The notes under the pieces: generated by a model | The model's input: the letters and a program-made list of their open reading frames with translations, nothing else | Told to the model about the DNA's origin: nothing | The model's database searches: none | Shown here: positions 28,022 through 38,024 of the stretch, piece after piece | Layout: the number at the start of each line of letters is the position of its first letter | Numbering within the stretch: position 1 is the stretch's first letter | Assembly: GCA_902780395.1 (NCBI GenBank) | Contig: CACZFH010000008.1 | Span: 33,818 to 97,817, forward strand | From: an uncultured Erysipelotrichaceae bacterium | GTDB lineage: Bacteria; Bacillota_I; Bacilli_A; RF39; UBA660 | Direction: 5' to 3' | Length of the DNA: 64,000 nt | Program-made: the position numbers and the translations under genes

Positions 28022-30031
28022 ATGTTAGAAAAAGATTTAGATATTATATATAACAAAGAGTACCTGGTAATTGTACCTAAAATGACAGAACATTTATTGG
28101 ATGCTTTTCAATATTCTTTTGGTAACGTAATATTAATGAATAATTCCGTTGAAGAAATAAGGAATGTGACAGAATTTATTAATAAAAATAATTTTAAACA
28201 ATTAATATTAGTAGATTACCAATTAGAATATGAAGAAGTAATTAATAACTTAATAAGACAACATGATATCAAAATAATATTTACAAAATCATTAGGTTCA
28301 TTATGTGAGGAATTTAGTACTTATGTTTTCAATAGTATACATAGTTTATATGAAAATGGTATTGCTAGTAAAATAGGATTTCTAGACAAAAATTTTTATG
28401 AAACCCTAAAACATAAAGGTGAGAATGTAGAGTTTATTCAATTAGACATAGAAAAAGTTGTCGAAGAGGAAGAATATGATGAAAGCAGAGTAGGTCTTTT
28501 AAATAATTCAGGTAATAGTAAGCATAGTTTTTATAATGAATTAAGTGGAATAAAATTATCTAATAAATATTCTGCTAAACTATATAATCCAGATAAAACT
28601 ACCAAAAAATTTCTGAAATTATTTAATATTAATCACACTATTACAAGTAAAGAAGAATTATATAAAAATAATCTAGTAAACTTATATGTTAATTTTACAG
28701 ATAATAATAATTTAGAATTCATAAAAAGTATGGATTATGGAGTTCCATGTATATTAGGAAATAATCAGCTTTTGAATAATGAAAAAACACTACAAGAATT
28801 ATTAGTAATGAAAAGTGATGATGATATAGATGAAATATCAAGTAGAATTTCCCTTGTAGCTAAGAATAGAAAAAAGATTATTGATGAATATAAAAAGTTT
28901 AGAGAAAAATATACCAAAGAATCAAAAGAAAGTATAAAAAAATTTATAGGTATAAATGTCAAAAAAGAAGCAAAAGAAGATGATGAATTACTACTAACAG
29001 TTGTAGTGCCAGCTTGGAATGTAGAAAAATATATTGCTAATACACTAGATTCCATTCTTGCAGCATCAATCGATAGTATGGAGATATTAATCATTAATGA
29101 TGGATCAACAGATGAAACAGAAAAAGAAATTAAACCATACTTAAAAAAATATCCAGAATTAATAAGATATATTTCCCAAGATAATCATGGATTAGGAAAT
29201 GTTAGAAATGTGGGGTTAAAAGAAGCAAGAGGAAAATATATAGCCTCAATTGATTCAGATGATACAATTAATATTGACTTTTTTAAAGATGCCGAAGAAT
29301 ATCTACAAAAAGATATAGACATTGTTATGTATGATTGGCTAACAGTTACCAATACTGATAGTTATGAAACATCAGCTAGCGATTGGATCTTTAATAATAA
29401 TCAGTGGAGTAGATATGAAGCATTACTTTATACAACAATAATGCCATCGGCATGTAACAAAATCATTAAAAAGAAGTTATATAAAGAATTAGATATTAAT
29501 TATATTGAAGATAAATTTGAAGATCTAAGTACTACTCCTTTTATCATGTTAAAAGCAGAGACTATTAAATACTATAATAAACAATACTATGAATATTATA
29601 TTAGAAGTAATTCTTTAATGAGAACATCAGCTGGTTATAGCATGATTGATGTAATCAAATTAGTTAATGAAAGATTAGAAAAGTACAAAGAATACCTAAA
29701 GGTAGATATAGATGATTTCAAGTATTATACTTATTCCTGGAGAATAGAAGAATATGTTTTGAATCAATTATATACAATAGATGAAAAAGAAATTAATACT
29801 TTTCTGAAATATATAATGGATAATTTAAAAGATGTTATTATAGATATCTTTAATAATAAGAGATATAAAGAATTATTGTCTAATCTTTCAGAAAAACATA
29901 AAACATATATTGAAGAGCGAAATAAAGCCTTTTTAAATAATGAATTAGAAAAATTTATTATTAAAGCAAGAAAAAAAGATGATTACTTTAAGTTAACTCC
30001 ACCAATTATTTATTATGGTGAAAATCAATAA
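28022..30031 (+). CDS. Two-domain glycosyltransferase: GT-B-like N-terminus and GT2 domain
   Basis: The protein has 669 residues. The N-terminal part (1-315) ends with MDYGVPCILGNNQLL and a helical stretch, matching the end of the preceding protein. From about 320 a GT2 domain starts: LLTVVVPAWNVEKYIANTLDSIL, IINDGSTDET, GLGNVRNVGLKEARG and ASIDSDDTI. The C-terminal 150 residues are helical. The ATG at 28022 is chosen over a GTG at 28013, which lies in the AAGGTGAT binding site. Two neighbouring proteins sharing a domain in opposite order suggests shuffling of transferase modules. Confidence 0.82.
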   Translation: MLEKDLDIIYNKEYLVIVPKMTEHLLDAFQYSFGNVILMNNSVEEIRNVTEFINKNNFKQLILVDYQLEYEEVINNLIRQHDIKIIFTKSLGSLCEEFSTYVFNSIHSLYENGIASKIGFLDKNFYETLKHKGENVEFIQLDIEKVVEEEEYDESRVGLLNNSGNSKHSFYNELSGIKLSNKYSAKLYNPDKTTKKFLKLFNINHTITSKEELYKNNLVNLYVNFTDNNNLEFIKSMDYGVPCILGNNQLLNNEKTLQELLVMKSDDDIDEISSRISLVAKNRKKIIDEYKKFREKYTKESKESIKKFIGINVKKEAKEDDELLLTVVVPAWNVEKYIANTLDSILAASIDSMEILIINDGSTDETEKEIKPYLKKYPELIRYISQDNHGLGNVRNVGLKEARGKYIASIDSDDTINIDFFKDAEEYLQKDIDIVMYDWLTVTNTDSYETSASDWIFNNNQWSRYEALLYTTIMPSACNKIIKKKLYKELDINYIEDKFEDLSTTPFIMLKAETIKYYNKQYYEYYIRSNSLMRTSAGYSMIDVIKLVNERLEKYKEYLKVDIDDFKYYTYSWRIEEYVLNQLYTIDEKEINTFLKYIMDNLKDVIIDIFNNKRYKELLSNLSEKHKTYIEERNKAFLNNELEKFIIKARKKDDYFKLTPPIIYYGENQ

Positions 30032-30080
30032 TAAAAAGAATAAAAAGATTATATCCTATAATAATAAGTAGGTGAAGAAA

Positions 30081-31256
30081 ATGACAATAAAAAAAAGTGA
30101 ACGAAATTCAAATTTTGAGTTAATGCGAATCATATCAATGTTATTTGTAGTGATTTATCACGTTAGATTGCATAGTGGTTTTGGAACCAGAGCAACAGGA
30201 ACAGTTGATTTAATATTAGACTTTATTACCAATATTATCATTGTACATGTGAATTCCTTTGTACTTCTAAGTGGATATTTTCAATCAAAATCAAAAATGA
30301 AATTTTCAAAAGTAATAAAGCTAAATAATGCTACTTGGTTTTATAAAGTATTATTCTTAATAATAGCCTTAGTCCTAGTAAATAACTTTGGAATAAGGGT
30401 AGATGGTAATTTTGAAAAAATAAATATTTTAAAAACACTATCTCCGCTAGATCACGGAATATATTGGTTTATAGATTGTTATTTAGTACTTTACTTGATA
30501 TCACCATTACTAAATAAATTGATTGCTAATTTAACCAAAAAAGAATTTGAAAGAGCACTCTTATTATTATTTGTTCTATTTAGTATCATACCAATTTTAA
30601 CGGTTGAAGAAGTGATATATACAAAATCAGGACATTCCGTCACAACCTTTATTCTGTTATATTTTATAGGTGCTTATTTAAGAATATATCCAATTGAAAA
30701 AAACTATTATTTTAAAAGAATGTCCAAAAGATTAAGACAAACACTTTATATCTTAATAATTATAACAGTTCCAGTAATATCATTATCAGGAAGATTAGTT
30801 GCTGAAAAAATAAGTGGTTACGGAGTAGTACCTGCTCAATTATCACAAATTCTACTAACGAATTATTTGGGTTTTGGAAGTCCATTGTTAATAATACAAA
30901 CAGTTGCTTACTTATTATTATTTGAATCATTTAGTATTAATAATAAAATAATAAACAAATTATCCCAATACACCTTTGGAGTATATTTAGTACATGAGAA
31001 TATCTTTGTAAGAGAAAATTTATATCGCTATATTGGCTTTACAAAGATTGATAATATTACTTTAAAAACAATTGTATTAATGCTAATAACGGCCATTATA
31101 ATATACATCATTTCCACCTTAATTGAAGCATTAAGACAACTGCTATTCAAGTTTATCTATGATAGAAAGCTAAGTAAAAGAATAAGAGATGTCTCAACCC
31201 AATATATAAAAGATATTGGATTAATAGAGAATAATAAAAATGAAGGAGTAAATTAA
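30081..31256 (+). CDS. Acyltransferase 3 family membrane protein (OafA-like)
   Basis: These proteins move acyl groups, usually acetyl, onto surface glycans across the membrane. It has 391 residues and about ten membrane segments, with the family N-terminus NFELMRIISMLFVVIYHVRLH (conserved His), SFVLLSGYF, HGIYWFIDCYLVLYLISP, and the C-terminal YTFGVYLVHENIF. The ATG at 30081 follows TAGGTGA; a GTG at 30072 is part of that site. It lies between transferases, so O-acylation of the same polymer is likely. An SGNH esterase that could reverse it lies at 34.4 kb. Confidence 0.9.
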   Translation: MTIKKSERNSNFELMRIISMLFVVIYHVRLHSGFGTRATGTVDLILDFITNIIIVHVNSFVLLSGYFQSKSKMKFSKVIKLNNATWFYKVLFLIIALVLVNNFGIRVDGNFEKINILKTLSPLDHGIYWFIDCYLVLYLISPLLNKLIANLTKKEFERALLLLFVLFSIIPILTVEEVIYTKSGHSVTTFILLYFIGAYLRIYPIEKNYYFKRMSKRLRQTLYILIIITVPVISLSGRLVAEKISGYGVVPAQLSQILLTNYLGFGSPLLIIQTVAYLLLFESFSINNKIINKLSQYTFGVYLVHENIFVRENLYRYIGFTKIDNITLKTIVLMLITAIIIYIISTLIEALRQLLFKFIYDRKLSKRIRDVSTQYIKDIGLIENNKNEGVN

Positions 31257-31257
31257 T

Positions 31258-32229
31258 ATGTCAAAGAAAGAAGTAAAAAAAGAGATATTTAAGAATAAAA
31301 AGATTGCCGTACTAATACCCTGCTATAATGAATCAAAAACAATTGAAAAAGTTGTAAAAGATTATAAAGAAGTATTACCAGAAGCCGATATATATGTATA
31401 TGATAATAATTCGTCAGATAAAACAGATGAGATTGCCAAGAAAGCTGGAGCAATTGTAAAATATGAGTATAAACAAGGAAAAGGCAACGTTATTCGTACT
31501 ATGTTTAAAGATATAGATGCCGATTGCTATTTAATGATAGATGGAGACGATACCTATCCAAAAGAAAACGCTAGAGAAATGTGTGAATTAATATTAGAAG
31601 GAAAAGCAGATATGGTCATCGGAGACAGACTATCATCTACCTATTTTACAGAAAATAAAAGACCATTCCATAATTTTGGAAATGTCTTGGTAAGAAGTTT
31701 AATTAATAATCTATTTAACAGCAATGTTAGAGATATTATGACTGGTTATCGTGCCTTTAGTTATGAATTCGTAAAAACTTTCCCAGTCCTTTCCAAGGGC
31801 TTTGAAATAGAAACGGAAATGACTATTCATGCCTTAGATAAAAACTTTAGTTTAAAAGAAATAGCTGTTGAATATAGAGATAGACCAGCAGGAAGTGAAT
31901 CTAAATTAAATACTTTCTCAGATGGATTTAAGGTACTAAAAACGATTGGAAGATTATTTAAAGAATATAAGCCAACTATCTTCTTTGGAACGATTGGTAC
32001 CATATTCTTAATTTTATCACTTATATTTGGAATACCTGTATTTATAGAATATTTTCAAACAGGATTAGTTCCTAGATTTCCAACTTTAATTTTTGCAGGA
32101 TTATTATTAACAATTAGTTTATTAATGTATATTTGTGGAATAATTTTAGAAGTAGTAGTAAAGAAACATAGACAATTATTTGAATTAGTATTAATAAGGA
32201 CGAAATATGACTCAAAGATTATTAAATAA
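31258..32229 (+). CDS. GtrB/DPM1-like GT2 transferase with two C-terminal membrane segments
   Basis: The expected role is to charge undecaprenyl phosphate with a sugar on the inner membrane face for later transfer outside. It has 323 residues with IAVLIPCYNESKTIEKVV, DNNSSDKT, GKGNVIRTMF, the DxD-type MIDGDDTYP, and RDIMTGYRAFS. Two membrane helices lie at about 235-305. The stop region overlaps the start of the next gene by 23 bases, a tight coupling that fits a GtrB (charging), GtrA (flipping) and GT-C (transfer) route. Confidence 0.9.
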   Translation: MSKKEVKKEIFKNKKIAVLIPCYNESKTIEKVVKDYKEVLPEADIYVYDNNSSDKTDEIAKKAGAIVKYEYKQGKGNVIRTMFKDIDADCYLMIDGDDTYPKENAREMCELILEGKADMVIGDRLSSTYFTENKRPFHNFGNVLVRSLINNLFNSNVRDIMTGYRAFSYEFVKTFPVLSKGFEIETEMTIHALDKNFSLKEIAVEYRDRPAGSESKLNTFSDGFKVLKTIGRLFKEYKPTIFFGTIGTIFLILSLIFGIPVFIEYFQTGLVPRFPTLIFAGLLLTISLLMYICGIILEVVVKKHRQLFELVLIRTKYDSKIIK

Positions 32230-34366
32230 TAATATTACTAAATTTATCATAGGAACCATTTGTTATATAACGATTGCGTATAAGACAGAGATAAAAGTAT
32301 ATGAACCATTTTCGTGGTTATTATATGGTTTTATGATAATTTCAATATTAAAGATAAACTTGTATGACAGAAGAAATTTTAAAACAAGCTTAACTTTATC
32401 GTCTATTTATTCAATACTACTAATAGTTGGAAAAACTGTCCAAGATGGCTTATTTTATACCGATAAATCAATTTGGAAAGTATTATTTACACCAAGCAAA
32501 TTAATATCCCTTATCCTTGCATTTATTTTAGTATATGTATTATTAATAAATATATTAACCTTTTTAGATAAACACAAAATGTTTGAAGAAAAAAAGAGTA
32601 GAAAGAATAAAAAATGGATTTTTATAGGAACATTTATTATCGTTTTATTATCAAGAATTCCATTCTTTCTAGCAACATATCCAGGAATATTAACACCAGA
32701 TAGTATTTCAGAAATGAGAGAAATTATCTGTACAAATTGTACTCTAAGTAATCATCATCCACTGATACATTTATTATTTATGTATATCCCATATCAAATT
32801 GGAATAACTATCTTTCATGATGTAAATCAAGCAGTTGCTTTAGCAACATTTACTCAAGTCGTTATAACATCACTTTTAATAAGTTATATAATTACCTATT
32901 TATATAAAAATAATGTTAAAAAAGCTTATATAGTATTATCATTATTATTCTACACATTATTACCAATTCATGGATATTATAGTGTTACCCTATGGAAAGA
33001 TATTATGTTTTCCTATTTAATGGTAATATTAATTATTATTACTTGTGAATTATATAAAAAATATTTTAGTAACAATAACTTTACTAAAAAAGATTTAATC
33101 ATATTTATTCTTTTATCTTTATTAGTAGTTTTATTCAGAAATAATGCTATCTATGCTTATGTATTATTTGCTATGGTACTAGTAATAGTATTTAGAAAAC
33201 AAGCAAAGAAAATAATAATTTCTACCATGGTAGTAATAGTTACTTATTATATTATTTTGTACCCAATGTATAATTTCATGGGTGTTAAAAGATCATCATC
33301 AGCAGAATATATTGCTATTCCCCTTCAACAAATAGGTAGAATGGCATATAAAGATGTTAAATTCACAGAAAAAGAAAAAGCGTTAATCTCAAAAGTAATA
33401 GATGTCAATATTTTAAAAGAAGATTATTATCCAGCTAATGTCGATAGTATTAAATTTGATAAGAGATATAATTCTAAATATTTTGACAATCATAAATCGG
33501 ATTACCTAAAACTATGGTTCTCTTTGGTATTAAAGCACCCTTCAGTAGCAACAGAAGCCTATCTTACATCAACCGTAGGATATTGGTATCCTGGAATAAG
33601 AATTTGGAATGCTGGACGAGGAGTAGAAAAAAACAAATTTGGAATTAAGGAACAACCTAAAGGAAATAAAACAATAAACAATATTATATTAAGCAGTGAT
33701 GATAAACAAAAAGATATATATCTATTAAATATGTTTTTAGCACCAGCATTTGGTTTCTGGATATTATTAGCATTATTATTTGCTAGTATGAAAAAGCAAA
33801 AAGAAAAGTTGGTTATATTCGCTCCTTTATTAGGAATCTGGATTACTATGATGATAGCTTCACCAGTATATGGAGAATACCGATATGTTTATTCACTGTT
33901 GTTAGCCATCCCAGTTTTAGGAATTGTTCCATCTATGGAAACAAAGAACCCCAGAAGAAACGGAAATTTATTAAACATTCATAATAAATTATTTGCTCAA
34001 ATGTTTAAGTTTTTAATAGTTGGAGGACTAGCCTTTGTAATAGATTATTTAGTATTAATTATTTGTAAAGAAGTATTTGGAATAACAGTATTATTATCAG
34101 CTGCCATAGCCTTTACTATATCCGTTATATTTAACTATCTACTAAGCATTAAATGGGTATTTGAAGTAGATCAAAGTAAATCAAAAAAACGAAACTTTAT
34201 TCTCTTTATAGTTTTAAGTATTGTTGGACTAATAATAACAGAAATAATTATGGAAATTGGTTGTAGCTACTTAAATATTTATTACTTAATTGTAAAGATT
34301 TTCGCAACTGCCGTAGTAATGGTATTTAATTTTATTACCAGAAAGATTTTTCTAGAAAAAAAATAG
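32207..34366 (+). CDS. GT-C-like membrane transferase (DUF6020-type) fused to a GtrA flippase domain
   Basis: The protein has 719 residues. The first part (1 to about 590) has around 12 membrane helices, an early outside acidic loop (PGILTPDSISEMREI) and a large outside loop, as in GT-C enzymes that use polyprenyl-phosphate sugars. The last 120 residues are a GtrA-like four-helix domain (FKFLIVGGLAFVIDYLVLIICKEVFG...FNYLLSIKWVF), thought to flip the charged lipid. The N-terminus overlaps the GtrB-like gene. Together the two genes could encode a complete three-step glycan side-branch system in two polypeptides. No terminator hairpin is seen after it. Confidence 0.82.
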   Translation: MTQRLLNNNITKFIIGTICYITIAYKTEIKVYEPFSWLLYGFMIISILKINLYDRRNFKTSLTLSSIYSILLIVGKTVQDGLFYTDKSIWKVLFTPSKLISLILAFILVYVLLINILTFLDKHKMFEEKKSRKNKKWIFIGTFIIVLLSRIPFFLATYPGILTPDSISEMREIICTNCTLSNHHPLIHLLFMYIPYQIGITIFHDVNQAVALATFTQVVITSLLISYIITYLYKNNVKKAYIVLSLLFYTLLPIHGYYSVTLWKDIMFSYLMVILIIITCELYKKYFSNNNFTKKDLIIFILLSLLVVLFRNNAIYAYVLFAMVLVIVFRKQAKKIIISTMVVIVTYYIILYPMYNFMGVKRSSSAEYIAIPLQQIGRMAYKDVKFTEKEKALISKVIDVNILKEDYYPANVDSIKFDKRYNSKYFDNHKSDYLKLWFSLVLKHPSVATEAYLTSTVGYWYPGIRIWNAGRGVEKNKFGIKEQPKGNKTINNIILSSDDKQKDIYLLNMFLAPAFGFWILLALLFASMKKQKEKLVIFAPLLGIWITMMIASPVYGEYRYVYSLLLAIPVLGIVPSMETKNPRRNGNLLNIHNKLFAQMFKFLIVGGLAFVIDYLVLIICKEVFGITVLLSAAIAFTISVIFNYLLSIKWVFEVDQSKSKKRNFILFIVLSIVGLIITEIIMEIGCSYLNIYYLIVKIFATAVVMVFNFITRKIFLEKK

Positions 34367-34401
34367 TTGACACTTTTTGCATTTTTTTAATCCCCGATTT
34401 A

Positions 34402-34430
34402 TTGTATTTTTCTGTTAAAATTAGTATAAT
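34402..34430 (+). promoter_or_regulatory. Promoter of the SGNH hydrolase gene
   Basis: TTGTAT, a 17-base spacer and TATAAT, with the start codon 16 bases downstream. Confidence 0.75.
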
Positions 34431-34445
34431 TTTAGAGGTGTTAGT

Positions 34446-35153
34446 ATGAATAAGATTATGCGAAAAGGAATTATAATAGTTTTAATTATTTTTATCGTTG
34501 GAATAATAGTAGGTTATAATCTAAAAGAACCAGAAAAAGAAGTAATTACCAAAAAAGAAATAGTTGAAAAAGGAAAAACCACGAATGATATCTTAAAAAA
34601 AGATAATATAGTCTTTTTAGGTGATTCTATAACAGAGTATTATCCAATAGATGAAATATTCAATTTACCAATTATCAATAGTGGAAAGTCAGGTTATAAA
34701 ACTGATCAAATATTACCTGAATTAAAAGAATTAGTATATCAATATAATCCAACTAGTGTTTACATATTAATTGGAACTAATGATTTTAGAGACGAAGACG
34801 ATGATAAACTAGTAAATGAAGTAGAGGAAAATATAGTAAAAATAGTAGAAAACATTCAAAGGTATAGATCTAAAGCAAAAATATATATCCAATCTATTTA
34901 TCCTGTTAATAGAACAATAAAAAACAACAGTGCCAATCATCGTCAAAATGATGAAATAATAGAAGTTAATAATTATTTAAAAGAATACTGTGAAAAAGAA
35001 CATTTAACCTACATAGATATGTATAATAAATTAGTTGATGAAGATGGTAATCTCTCAAAAGAATATACTAATGATGGTCTTCATCCAAATGAATTAGGTT
35101 ATTCTAGAATTAGTAGAGAATTATTACCATTTATATATGAAATAGAAGAATAA
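34446..35153 (+). CDS. Membrane-anchored SGNH/GDSL hydrolase
   Basis: A probable outside esterase, possibly removing O-acetyl groups from glycans. It has 235 residues with an N-terminal anchor (about 8-24). The SGNH blocks are all present: FLGDSITEYYP (catalytic Ser), the Gly block INSGKSGYKTDQ, IGTNDFRD (Asn) and DGLHPNELG (Asp and His). It lies just after the glycan genes and an O-acyltransferase, so it could balance acylation. It has its own promoter and terminator. Specificity cannot be told from sequence. Confidence 0.9.
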   Translation: MNKIMRKGIIIVLIIFIVGIIVGYNLKEPEKEVITKKEIVEKGKTTNDILKKDNIVFLGDSITEYYPIDEIFNLPIINSGKSGYKTDQILPELKELVYQYNPTSVYILIGTNDFRDEDDDKLVNEVEENIVKIVENIQRYRSKAKIYIQSIYPVNRTIKNNSANHRQNDEIIEVNNYLKEYCEKEHLTYIDMYNKLVDEDGNLSKEYTNDGLHPNELGYSRISRELLPFIYEIEE

Positions 35154-35160
35154 ATCAAAT

Positions 35161-35182
35161 AAGGAACAAAAGTTCCTTTTTT
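35161..35182 (+). terminator. Terminator after the SGNH gene
   Basis: AAGGAAC/GTTCCTT with an AAAA loop followed by T. Confidence 0.85.
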
Positions 35183-35244
35183 ATTAGTAATTTCTTTTAT
35201 AAATGCTATAATATAAATGAATAGATGAATTGGAGTTGATTCAT

Positions 35245-36165
35245 TTGAAAAAATGTGTAATAATAATGAATCCAGAAAGTGGTAGAAAGAAAAAAATTAA
35301 AACATATGAAGAATTTTATGATATTTTAAGAAAATATGGATATGACACAGAAATAATTCTAACAAAAAGTAAAGGTGACGGAGAGAACATCATTCAAGCT
35401 TTAAATGATGATATTGACCTAGTAGTAAGTGCTGGAGGAGACGGAACCTTAAATGAAATTATCACTGGAAATATGAAACGTCATAAAAAACTAGTAATAG
35501 CGCCACTACCTCTAGGCAGTACCAATGATGTTGGAAACATGTATGGTTTAGATAAACCAGTCTATGAAAATTTAGAAATACTTCTAAAAGGAAAAGCTAA
35601 AAAACTAGATGTTTGTTACATTAACGAAAAACCCTTTATTTATGTTGCTTGTTTAGGAGAATATATAAATATGGCGTATGCCACACCAAGAGAGTTAAAG
35701 AAAAAATATGGTAGAATAGCTTATTTTTTATACGGAATACAGCAATTCCATACCAAAATAAAATCTTATAACATTCGCTATAAAGTAGAAGACATCACAT
35801 ATGAAGGAACCTATTCCTTTATCTTTATTTCCAATTCATCTAGGATTGCTGGTCAACCTGATGTCTATTATGATGTAAAATTAGATGATAATAGGTTTGA
35901 AGTAGCATTAGCAAATGTCAAAGATATCAGAGAACTATCAAGATTACTTGTCCTAGCAAGTACAGTAGATGTAAAAACAATTCCTGATATAACCTATTAC
36001 CAAACCAATTATTTTGAATTAGAATTTTTAACACCACTAGATACTTCATGGTGTGTAGATGGAGAAGAGTATAATTCAAATTCTCAAAAATACATCTTTA
36101 CCGTAAATCAAAACATGAAAATGTTAGTCCCTAAAGAAACTGAAAACATATTATTTGAAGGATAA
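35245..36165 (+). CDS. Diacylglycerol/lipid kinase (DagK/YegS family)
   Basis: It phosphorylates diacylglycerol, a by-product of LTA synthesis, to return it to phospholipid production. It has about 306 residues with KKCVIIMNPESGRKKK, the nucleotide-binding VVSAGGDGTLNEII and APLPLGSTNDVGNMYGL. The C-terminal beta-sandwich ends with DTSWCVDGEEY. The start is uncertain: TTG at 35245 lies 9 bases after GGAG, while another TTG at 35230 lies before that site. A TATAAT at 35207-35212 is the likely -10 box. The LTA-synthase-like gene at the window start gives a plausible diacylglycerol source. Confidence 0.9.
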   Translation: MKKCVIIMNPESGRKKKIKTYEEFYDILRKYGYDTEIILTKSKGDGENIIQALNDDIDLVVSAGGDGTLNEIITGNMKRHKKLVIAPLPLGSTNDVGNMYGLDKPVYENLEILLKGKAKKLDVCYINEKPFIYVACLGEYINMAYATPRELKKKYGRIAYFLYGIQQFHTKIKSYNIRYKVEDITYEGTYSFIFISNSSRIAGQPDVYYDVKLDDNRFEVALANVKDIRELSRLLVLASTVDVKTIPDITYYQTNYFELEFLTPLDTSWCVDGEEYNSNSQKYIFTVNQNMKMLVPKETENILFEG

Positions 36166-36168
36166 AAA

Positions 36169-36780
36169 ATGAAAAAAATGAAAGTATTTACAAAATTAGT
36201 ATTGTGTATCATCTATATTGGATTAATAATATTTCTAATGATTAATTGCTATAACTTGTTTCAAGCAAAACAACAAACAATTCATTGGACAGAAGCAGAA
36301 AATATAAATAATTATTCCTATATAGATATCTCTAAAATGTCAGAAAAGTTTGCTTATGACGAAGAAAATCATGTAGGTATTCACTTTGTTATAGAAAAAG
36401 AAGAAACAGGATTATGGCATACCTATTTAATTGCCATCAATGAAGATGAATATGATACTTACAAAGAAATAATTGATTATACGTATCAAAGGACCGATAA
36501 AGAACCCGAAAAAATACGTGTATATGGTTATCCCGTAATAATCGATGAAGCAACAAAACAGTTAGCTATTAAAAGCATAAAAGACTTTCTACCAAGAGAA
36601 AATGAAATAGAAATTACCAATGATAATTATGAAAAATTCTTAACAAATAGTTACTTAGATGTAACAAAACCAAGAAAAGAAGAGTTTAGTTTATTACTAC
36701 TTGCTAGTATGATTCTCTTGTTTACAATAAGTATATTATTAGGTAAAACAATACTAGGAAATAATAAGAAAAATAGATAG
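36169..36780 (+). CDS. Membrane protein of unknown function, two membrane segments
   Basis: This 203-residue protein has a membrane helix near each end (about 10-29 and 172-191) and a middle domain of about 140 residues on one side. The middle is acidic, with HVGIHFVIEKEETGLWHTYLIAINEDEYD and EKIRVYGYPVIIDEATK. I do not recognise a catalytic motif. It starts 3 bases after the lipid kinase stop and ends 11 bases before the FemAB-like gene, so it belongs to that operon and may serve envelope metabolism. Confidence 0.75.
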   Translation: MKKMKVFTKLVLCIIYIGLIIFLMINCYNLFQAKQQTIHWTEAENINNYSYIDISKMSEKFAYDEENHVGIHFVIEKEETGLWHTYLIAINEDEYDTYKEIIDYTYQRTDKEPEKIRVYGYPVIIDEATKQLAIKSIKDFLPRENEIEITNDNYEKFLTNSYLDVTKPRKEEFSLLLLASMILLFTISILLGKTILGNNKKNR

Positions 36781-36791
36781 GAGTGTATTAT

Positions 36792-38024
36792 ATGGAATTT
36801 CAAGAATTAACAGAACAAGAATATCGATCATTTTGGGAAAATCATCCTCTGAAAACCTTTTTGTCTGCCACCGAAATAGCCAAACTAAGAGAAAAGTCAG
36901 GATGGAATACTGCCTATGTAGGAGTAAAAAAAGGTAAAAAAGTGATTGCGGCTACCATGCTATTAAGTCATAAAAGACACTTCAATCAATATGAATTCTA
37001 TTCTCCAAGAGGTTTTCTAATGGATTTTCATGACAATGACTTATTAGAATTTTTTACTCAAGAATTAAAAAAATATATAAAAGAGAAAAAAGGCTATATT
37101 CTAAGAATAGATCCATATGTAATTTATAAAGAAAGAGACATTGATGGAAATATAGTGGAAGGTGGAGAAGATAATTCAAAAGTAGTCGAAAAACTATTAG
37201 AATTAGGATATCATAAAGTGCCAACTGAACAAAAAGAACAAGTAGGATGGATGTTTTCTCTAAATTTAGAAGGAAAAACAGAAGAACAAATTCTAAAAGA
37301 AATGAAGCCAAATACTAGAAATACCATTCGCAAAGCAGAAAAATTTGGTATTACTGTAAAAGAAATAACATATGAAGAACTTGATAGATTTCAAAATATC
37401 ATGGAAGAAACTTCAAAAAGAAAAGGCTTTTCCAATAGAAAACTATCATATTATCAAGATATGTATCAATTATTTCATGATAAAGAAGAAGTTAAATTTT
37501 TCATAACAGAATTAAATCTAAAGAATTATATAGAAAGATTAGAAAAAGAAAAAGAAGAAAAGGAAGAAAAGAAAAAATCACTAAATGATGCTAAGTACAA
37601 TGATGGAATCAGAAAGAATCTAGAAAATGAAATAGAAACTTTAGAGAGAAGAATAAATGATTCTAAAAACATTATCTCAGAAAAGAAGACAGATATTATA
37701 ACCTTATCAGGTTCTATGTTTATGTTAATAAAACCAGAAGTAATATACTTATCAAGTGGAAATTATGAAGAATTTATGAAGTTTAATTCCCAATATTTAA
37801 TTCAATGGGAATTAATAAAATATGGAATAGAGAATGGATTTAAAAAGCATAATTTCTATGGAATACCTGAAAATATCAATGAACATCCCAAAGATTATGG
37901 TATTTATGAATTTAAAAGAGGTTTTAATGGCTATGTAGAAGAACTAATTGGAGAATTTGAATTACCAATAAATATTTTTTATAAAGTATTTCAGTTAATT
38001 CATAAAATTAAAGGAGGAAAATAA
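36792..38024 (+). CDS. FemAB-type peptidoglycan interpeptide-bridge aminoacyltransferase
   Basis: These enzymes add amino acids from aminoacyl-tRNA to the lysine side chain of lipid II, building the cross-bridge. The 410 residues hold two GNAT-like halves: SATEIAKLREKSGWNTAYVGVKKGKKVIAATM at the N-terminus and, later, MKPNTRNTIRKAEKFGITVKEI. A charged helical arm (about 240-305) makes the tRNA-like coiled coil of the family, and YLIQWELIKYGIENGFKKHNFYGIPE closes the fold. GGAG precedes the ATG at 36792; a GTG at 36783 overlaps that site. The next gene begins at the base after the stop. Confidence 0.9.
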   Translation: MEFQELTEQEYRSFWENHPLKTFLSATEIAKLREKSGWNTAYVGVKKGKKVIAATMLLSHKRHFNQYEFYSPRGFLMDFHDNDLLEFFTQELKKYIKEKKGYILRIDPYVIYKERDIDGNIVEGGEDNSKVVEKLLELGYHKVPTEQKEQVGWMFSLNLEGKTEEQILKEMKPNTRNTIRKAEKFGITVKEITYEELDRFQNIMEETSKRKGFSNRKLSYYQDMYQLFHDKEEVKFFITELNLKNYIERLEKEKEEKEEKKKSLNDAKYNDGIRKNLENEIETLERRINDSKNIISEKKTDIITLSGSMFMLIKPEVIYLSSGNYEEFMKFNSQYLIQWELIKYGIENGFKKHNFYGIPENINEHPKDYGIYEFKRGFNGYVEELIGEFELPINIFYKVFQLIHKIKGGK

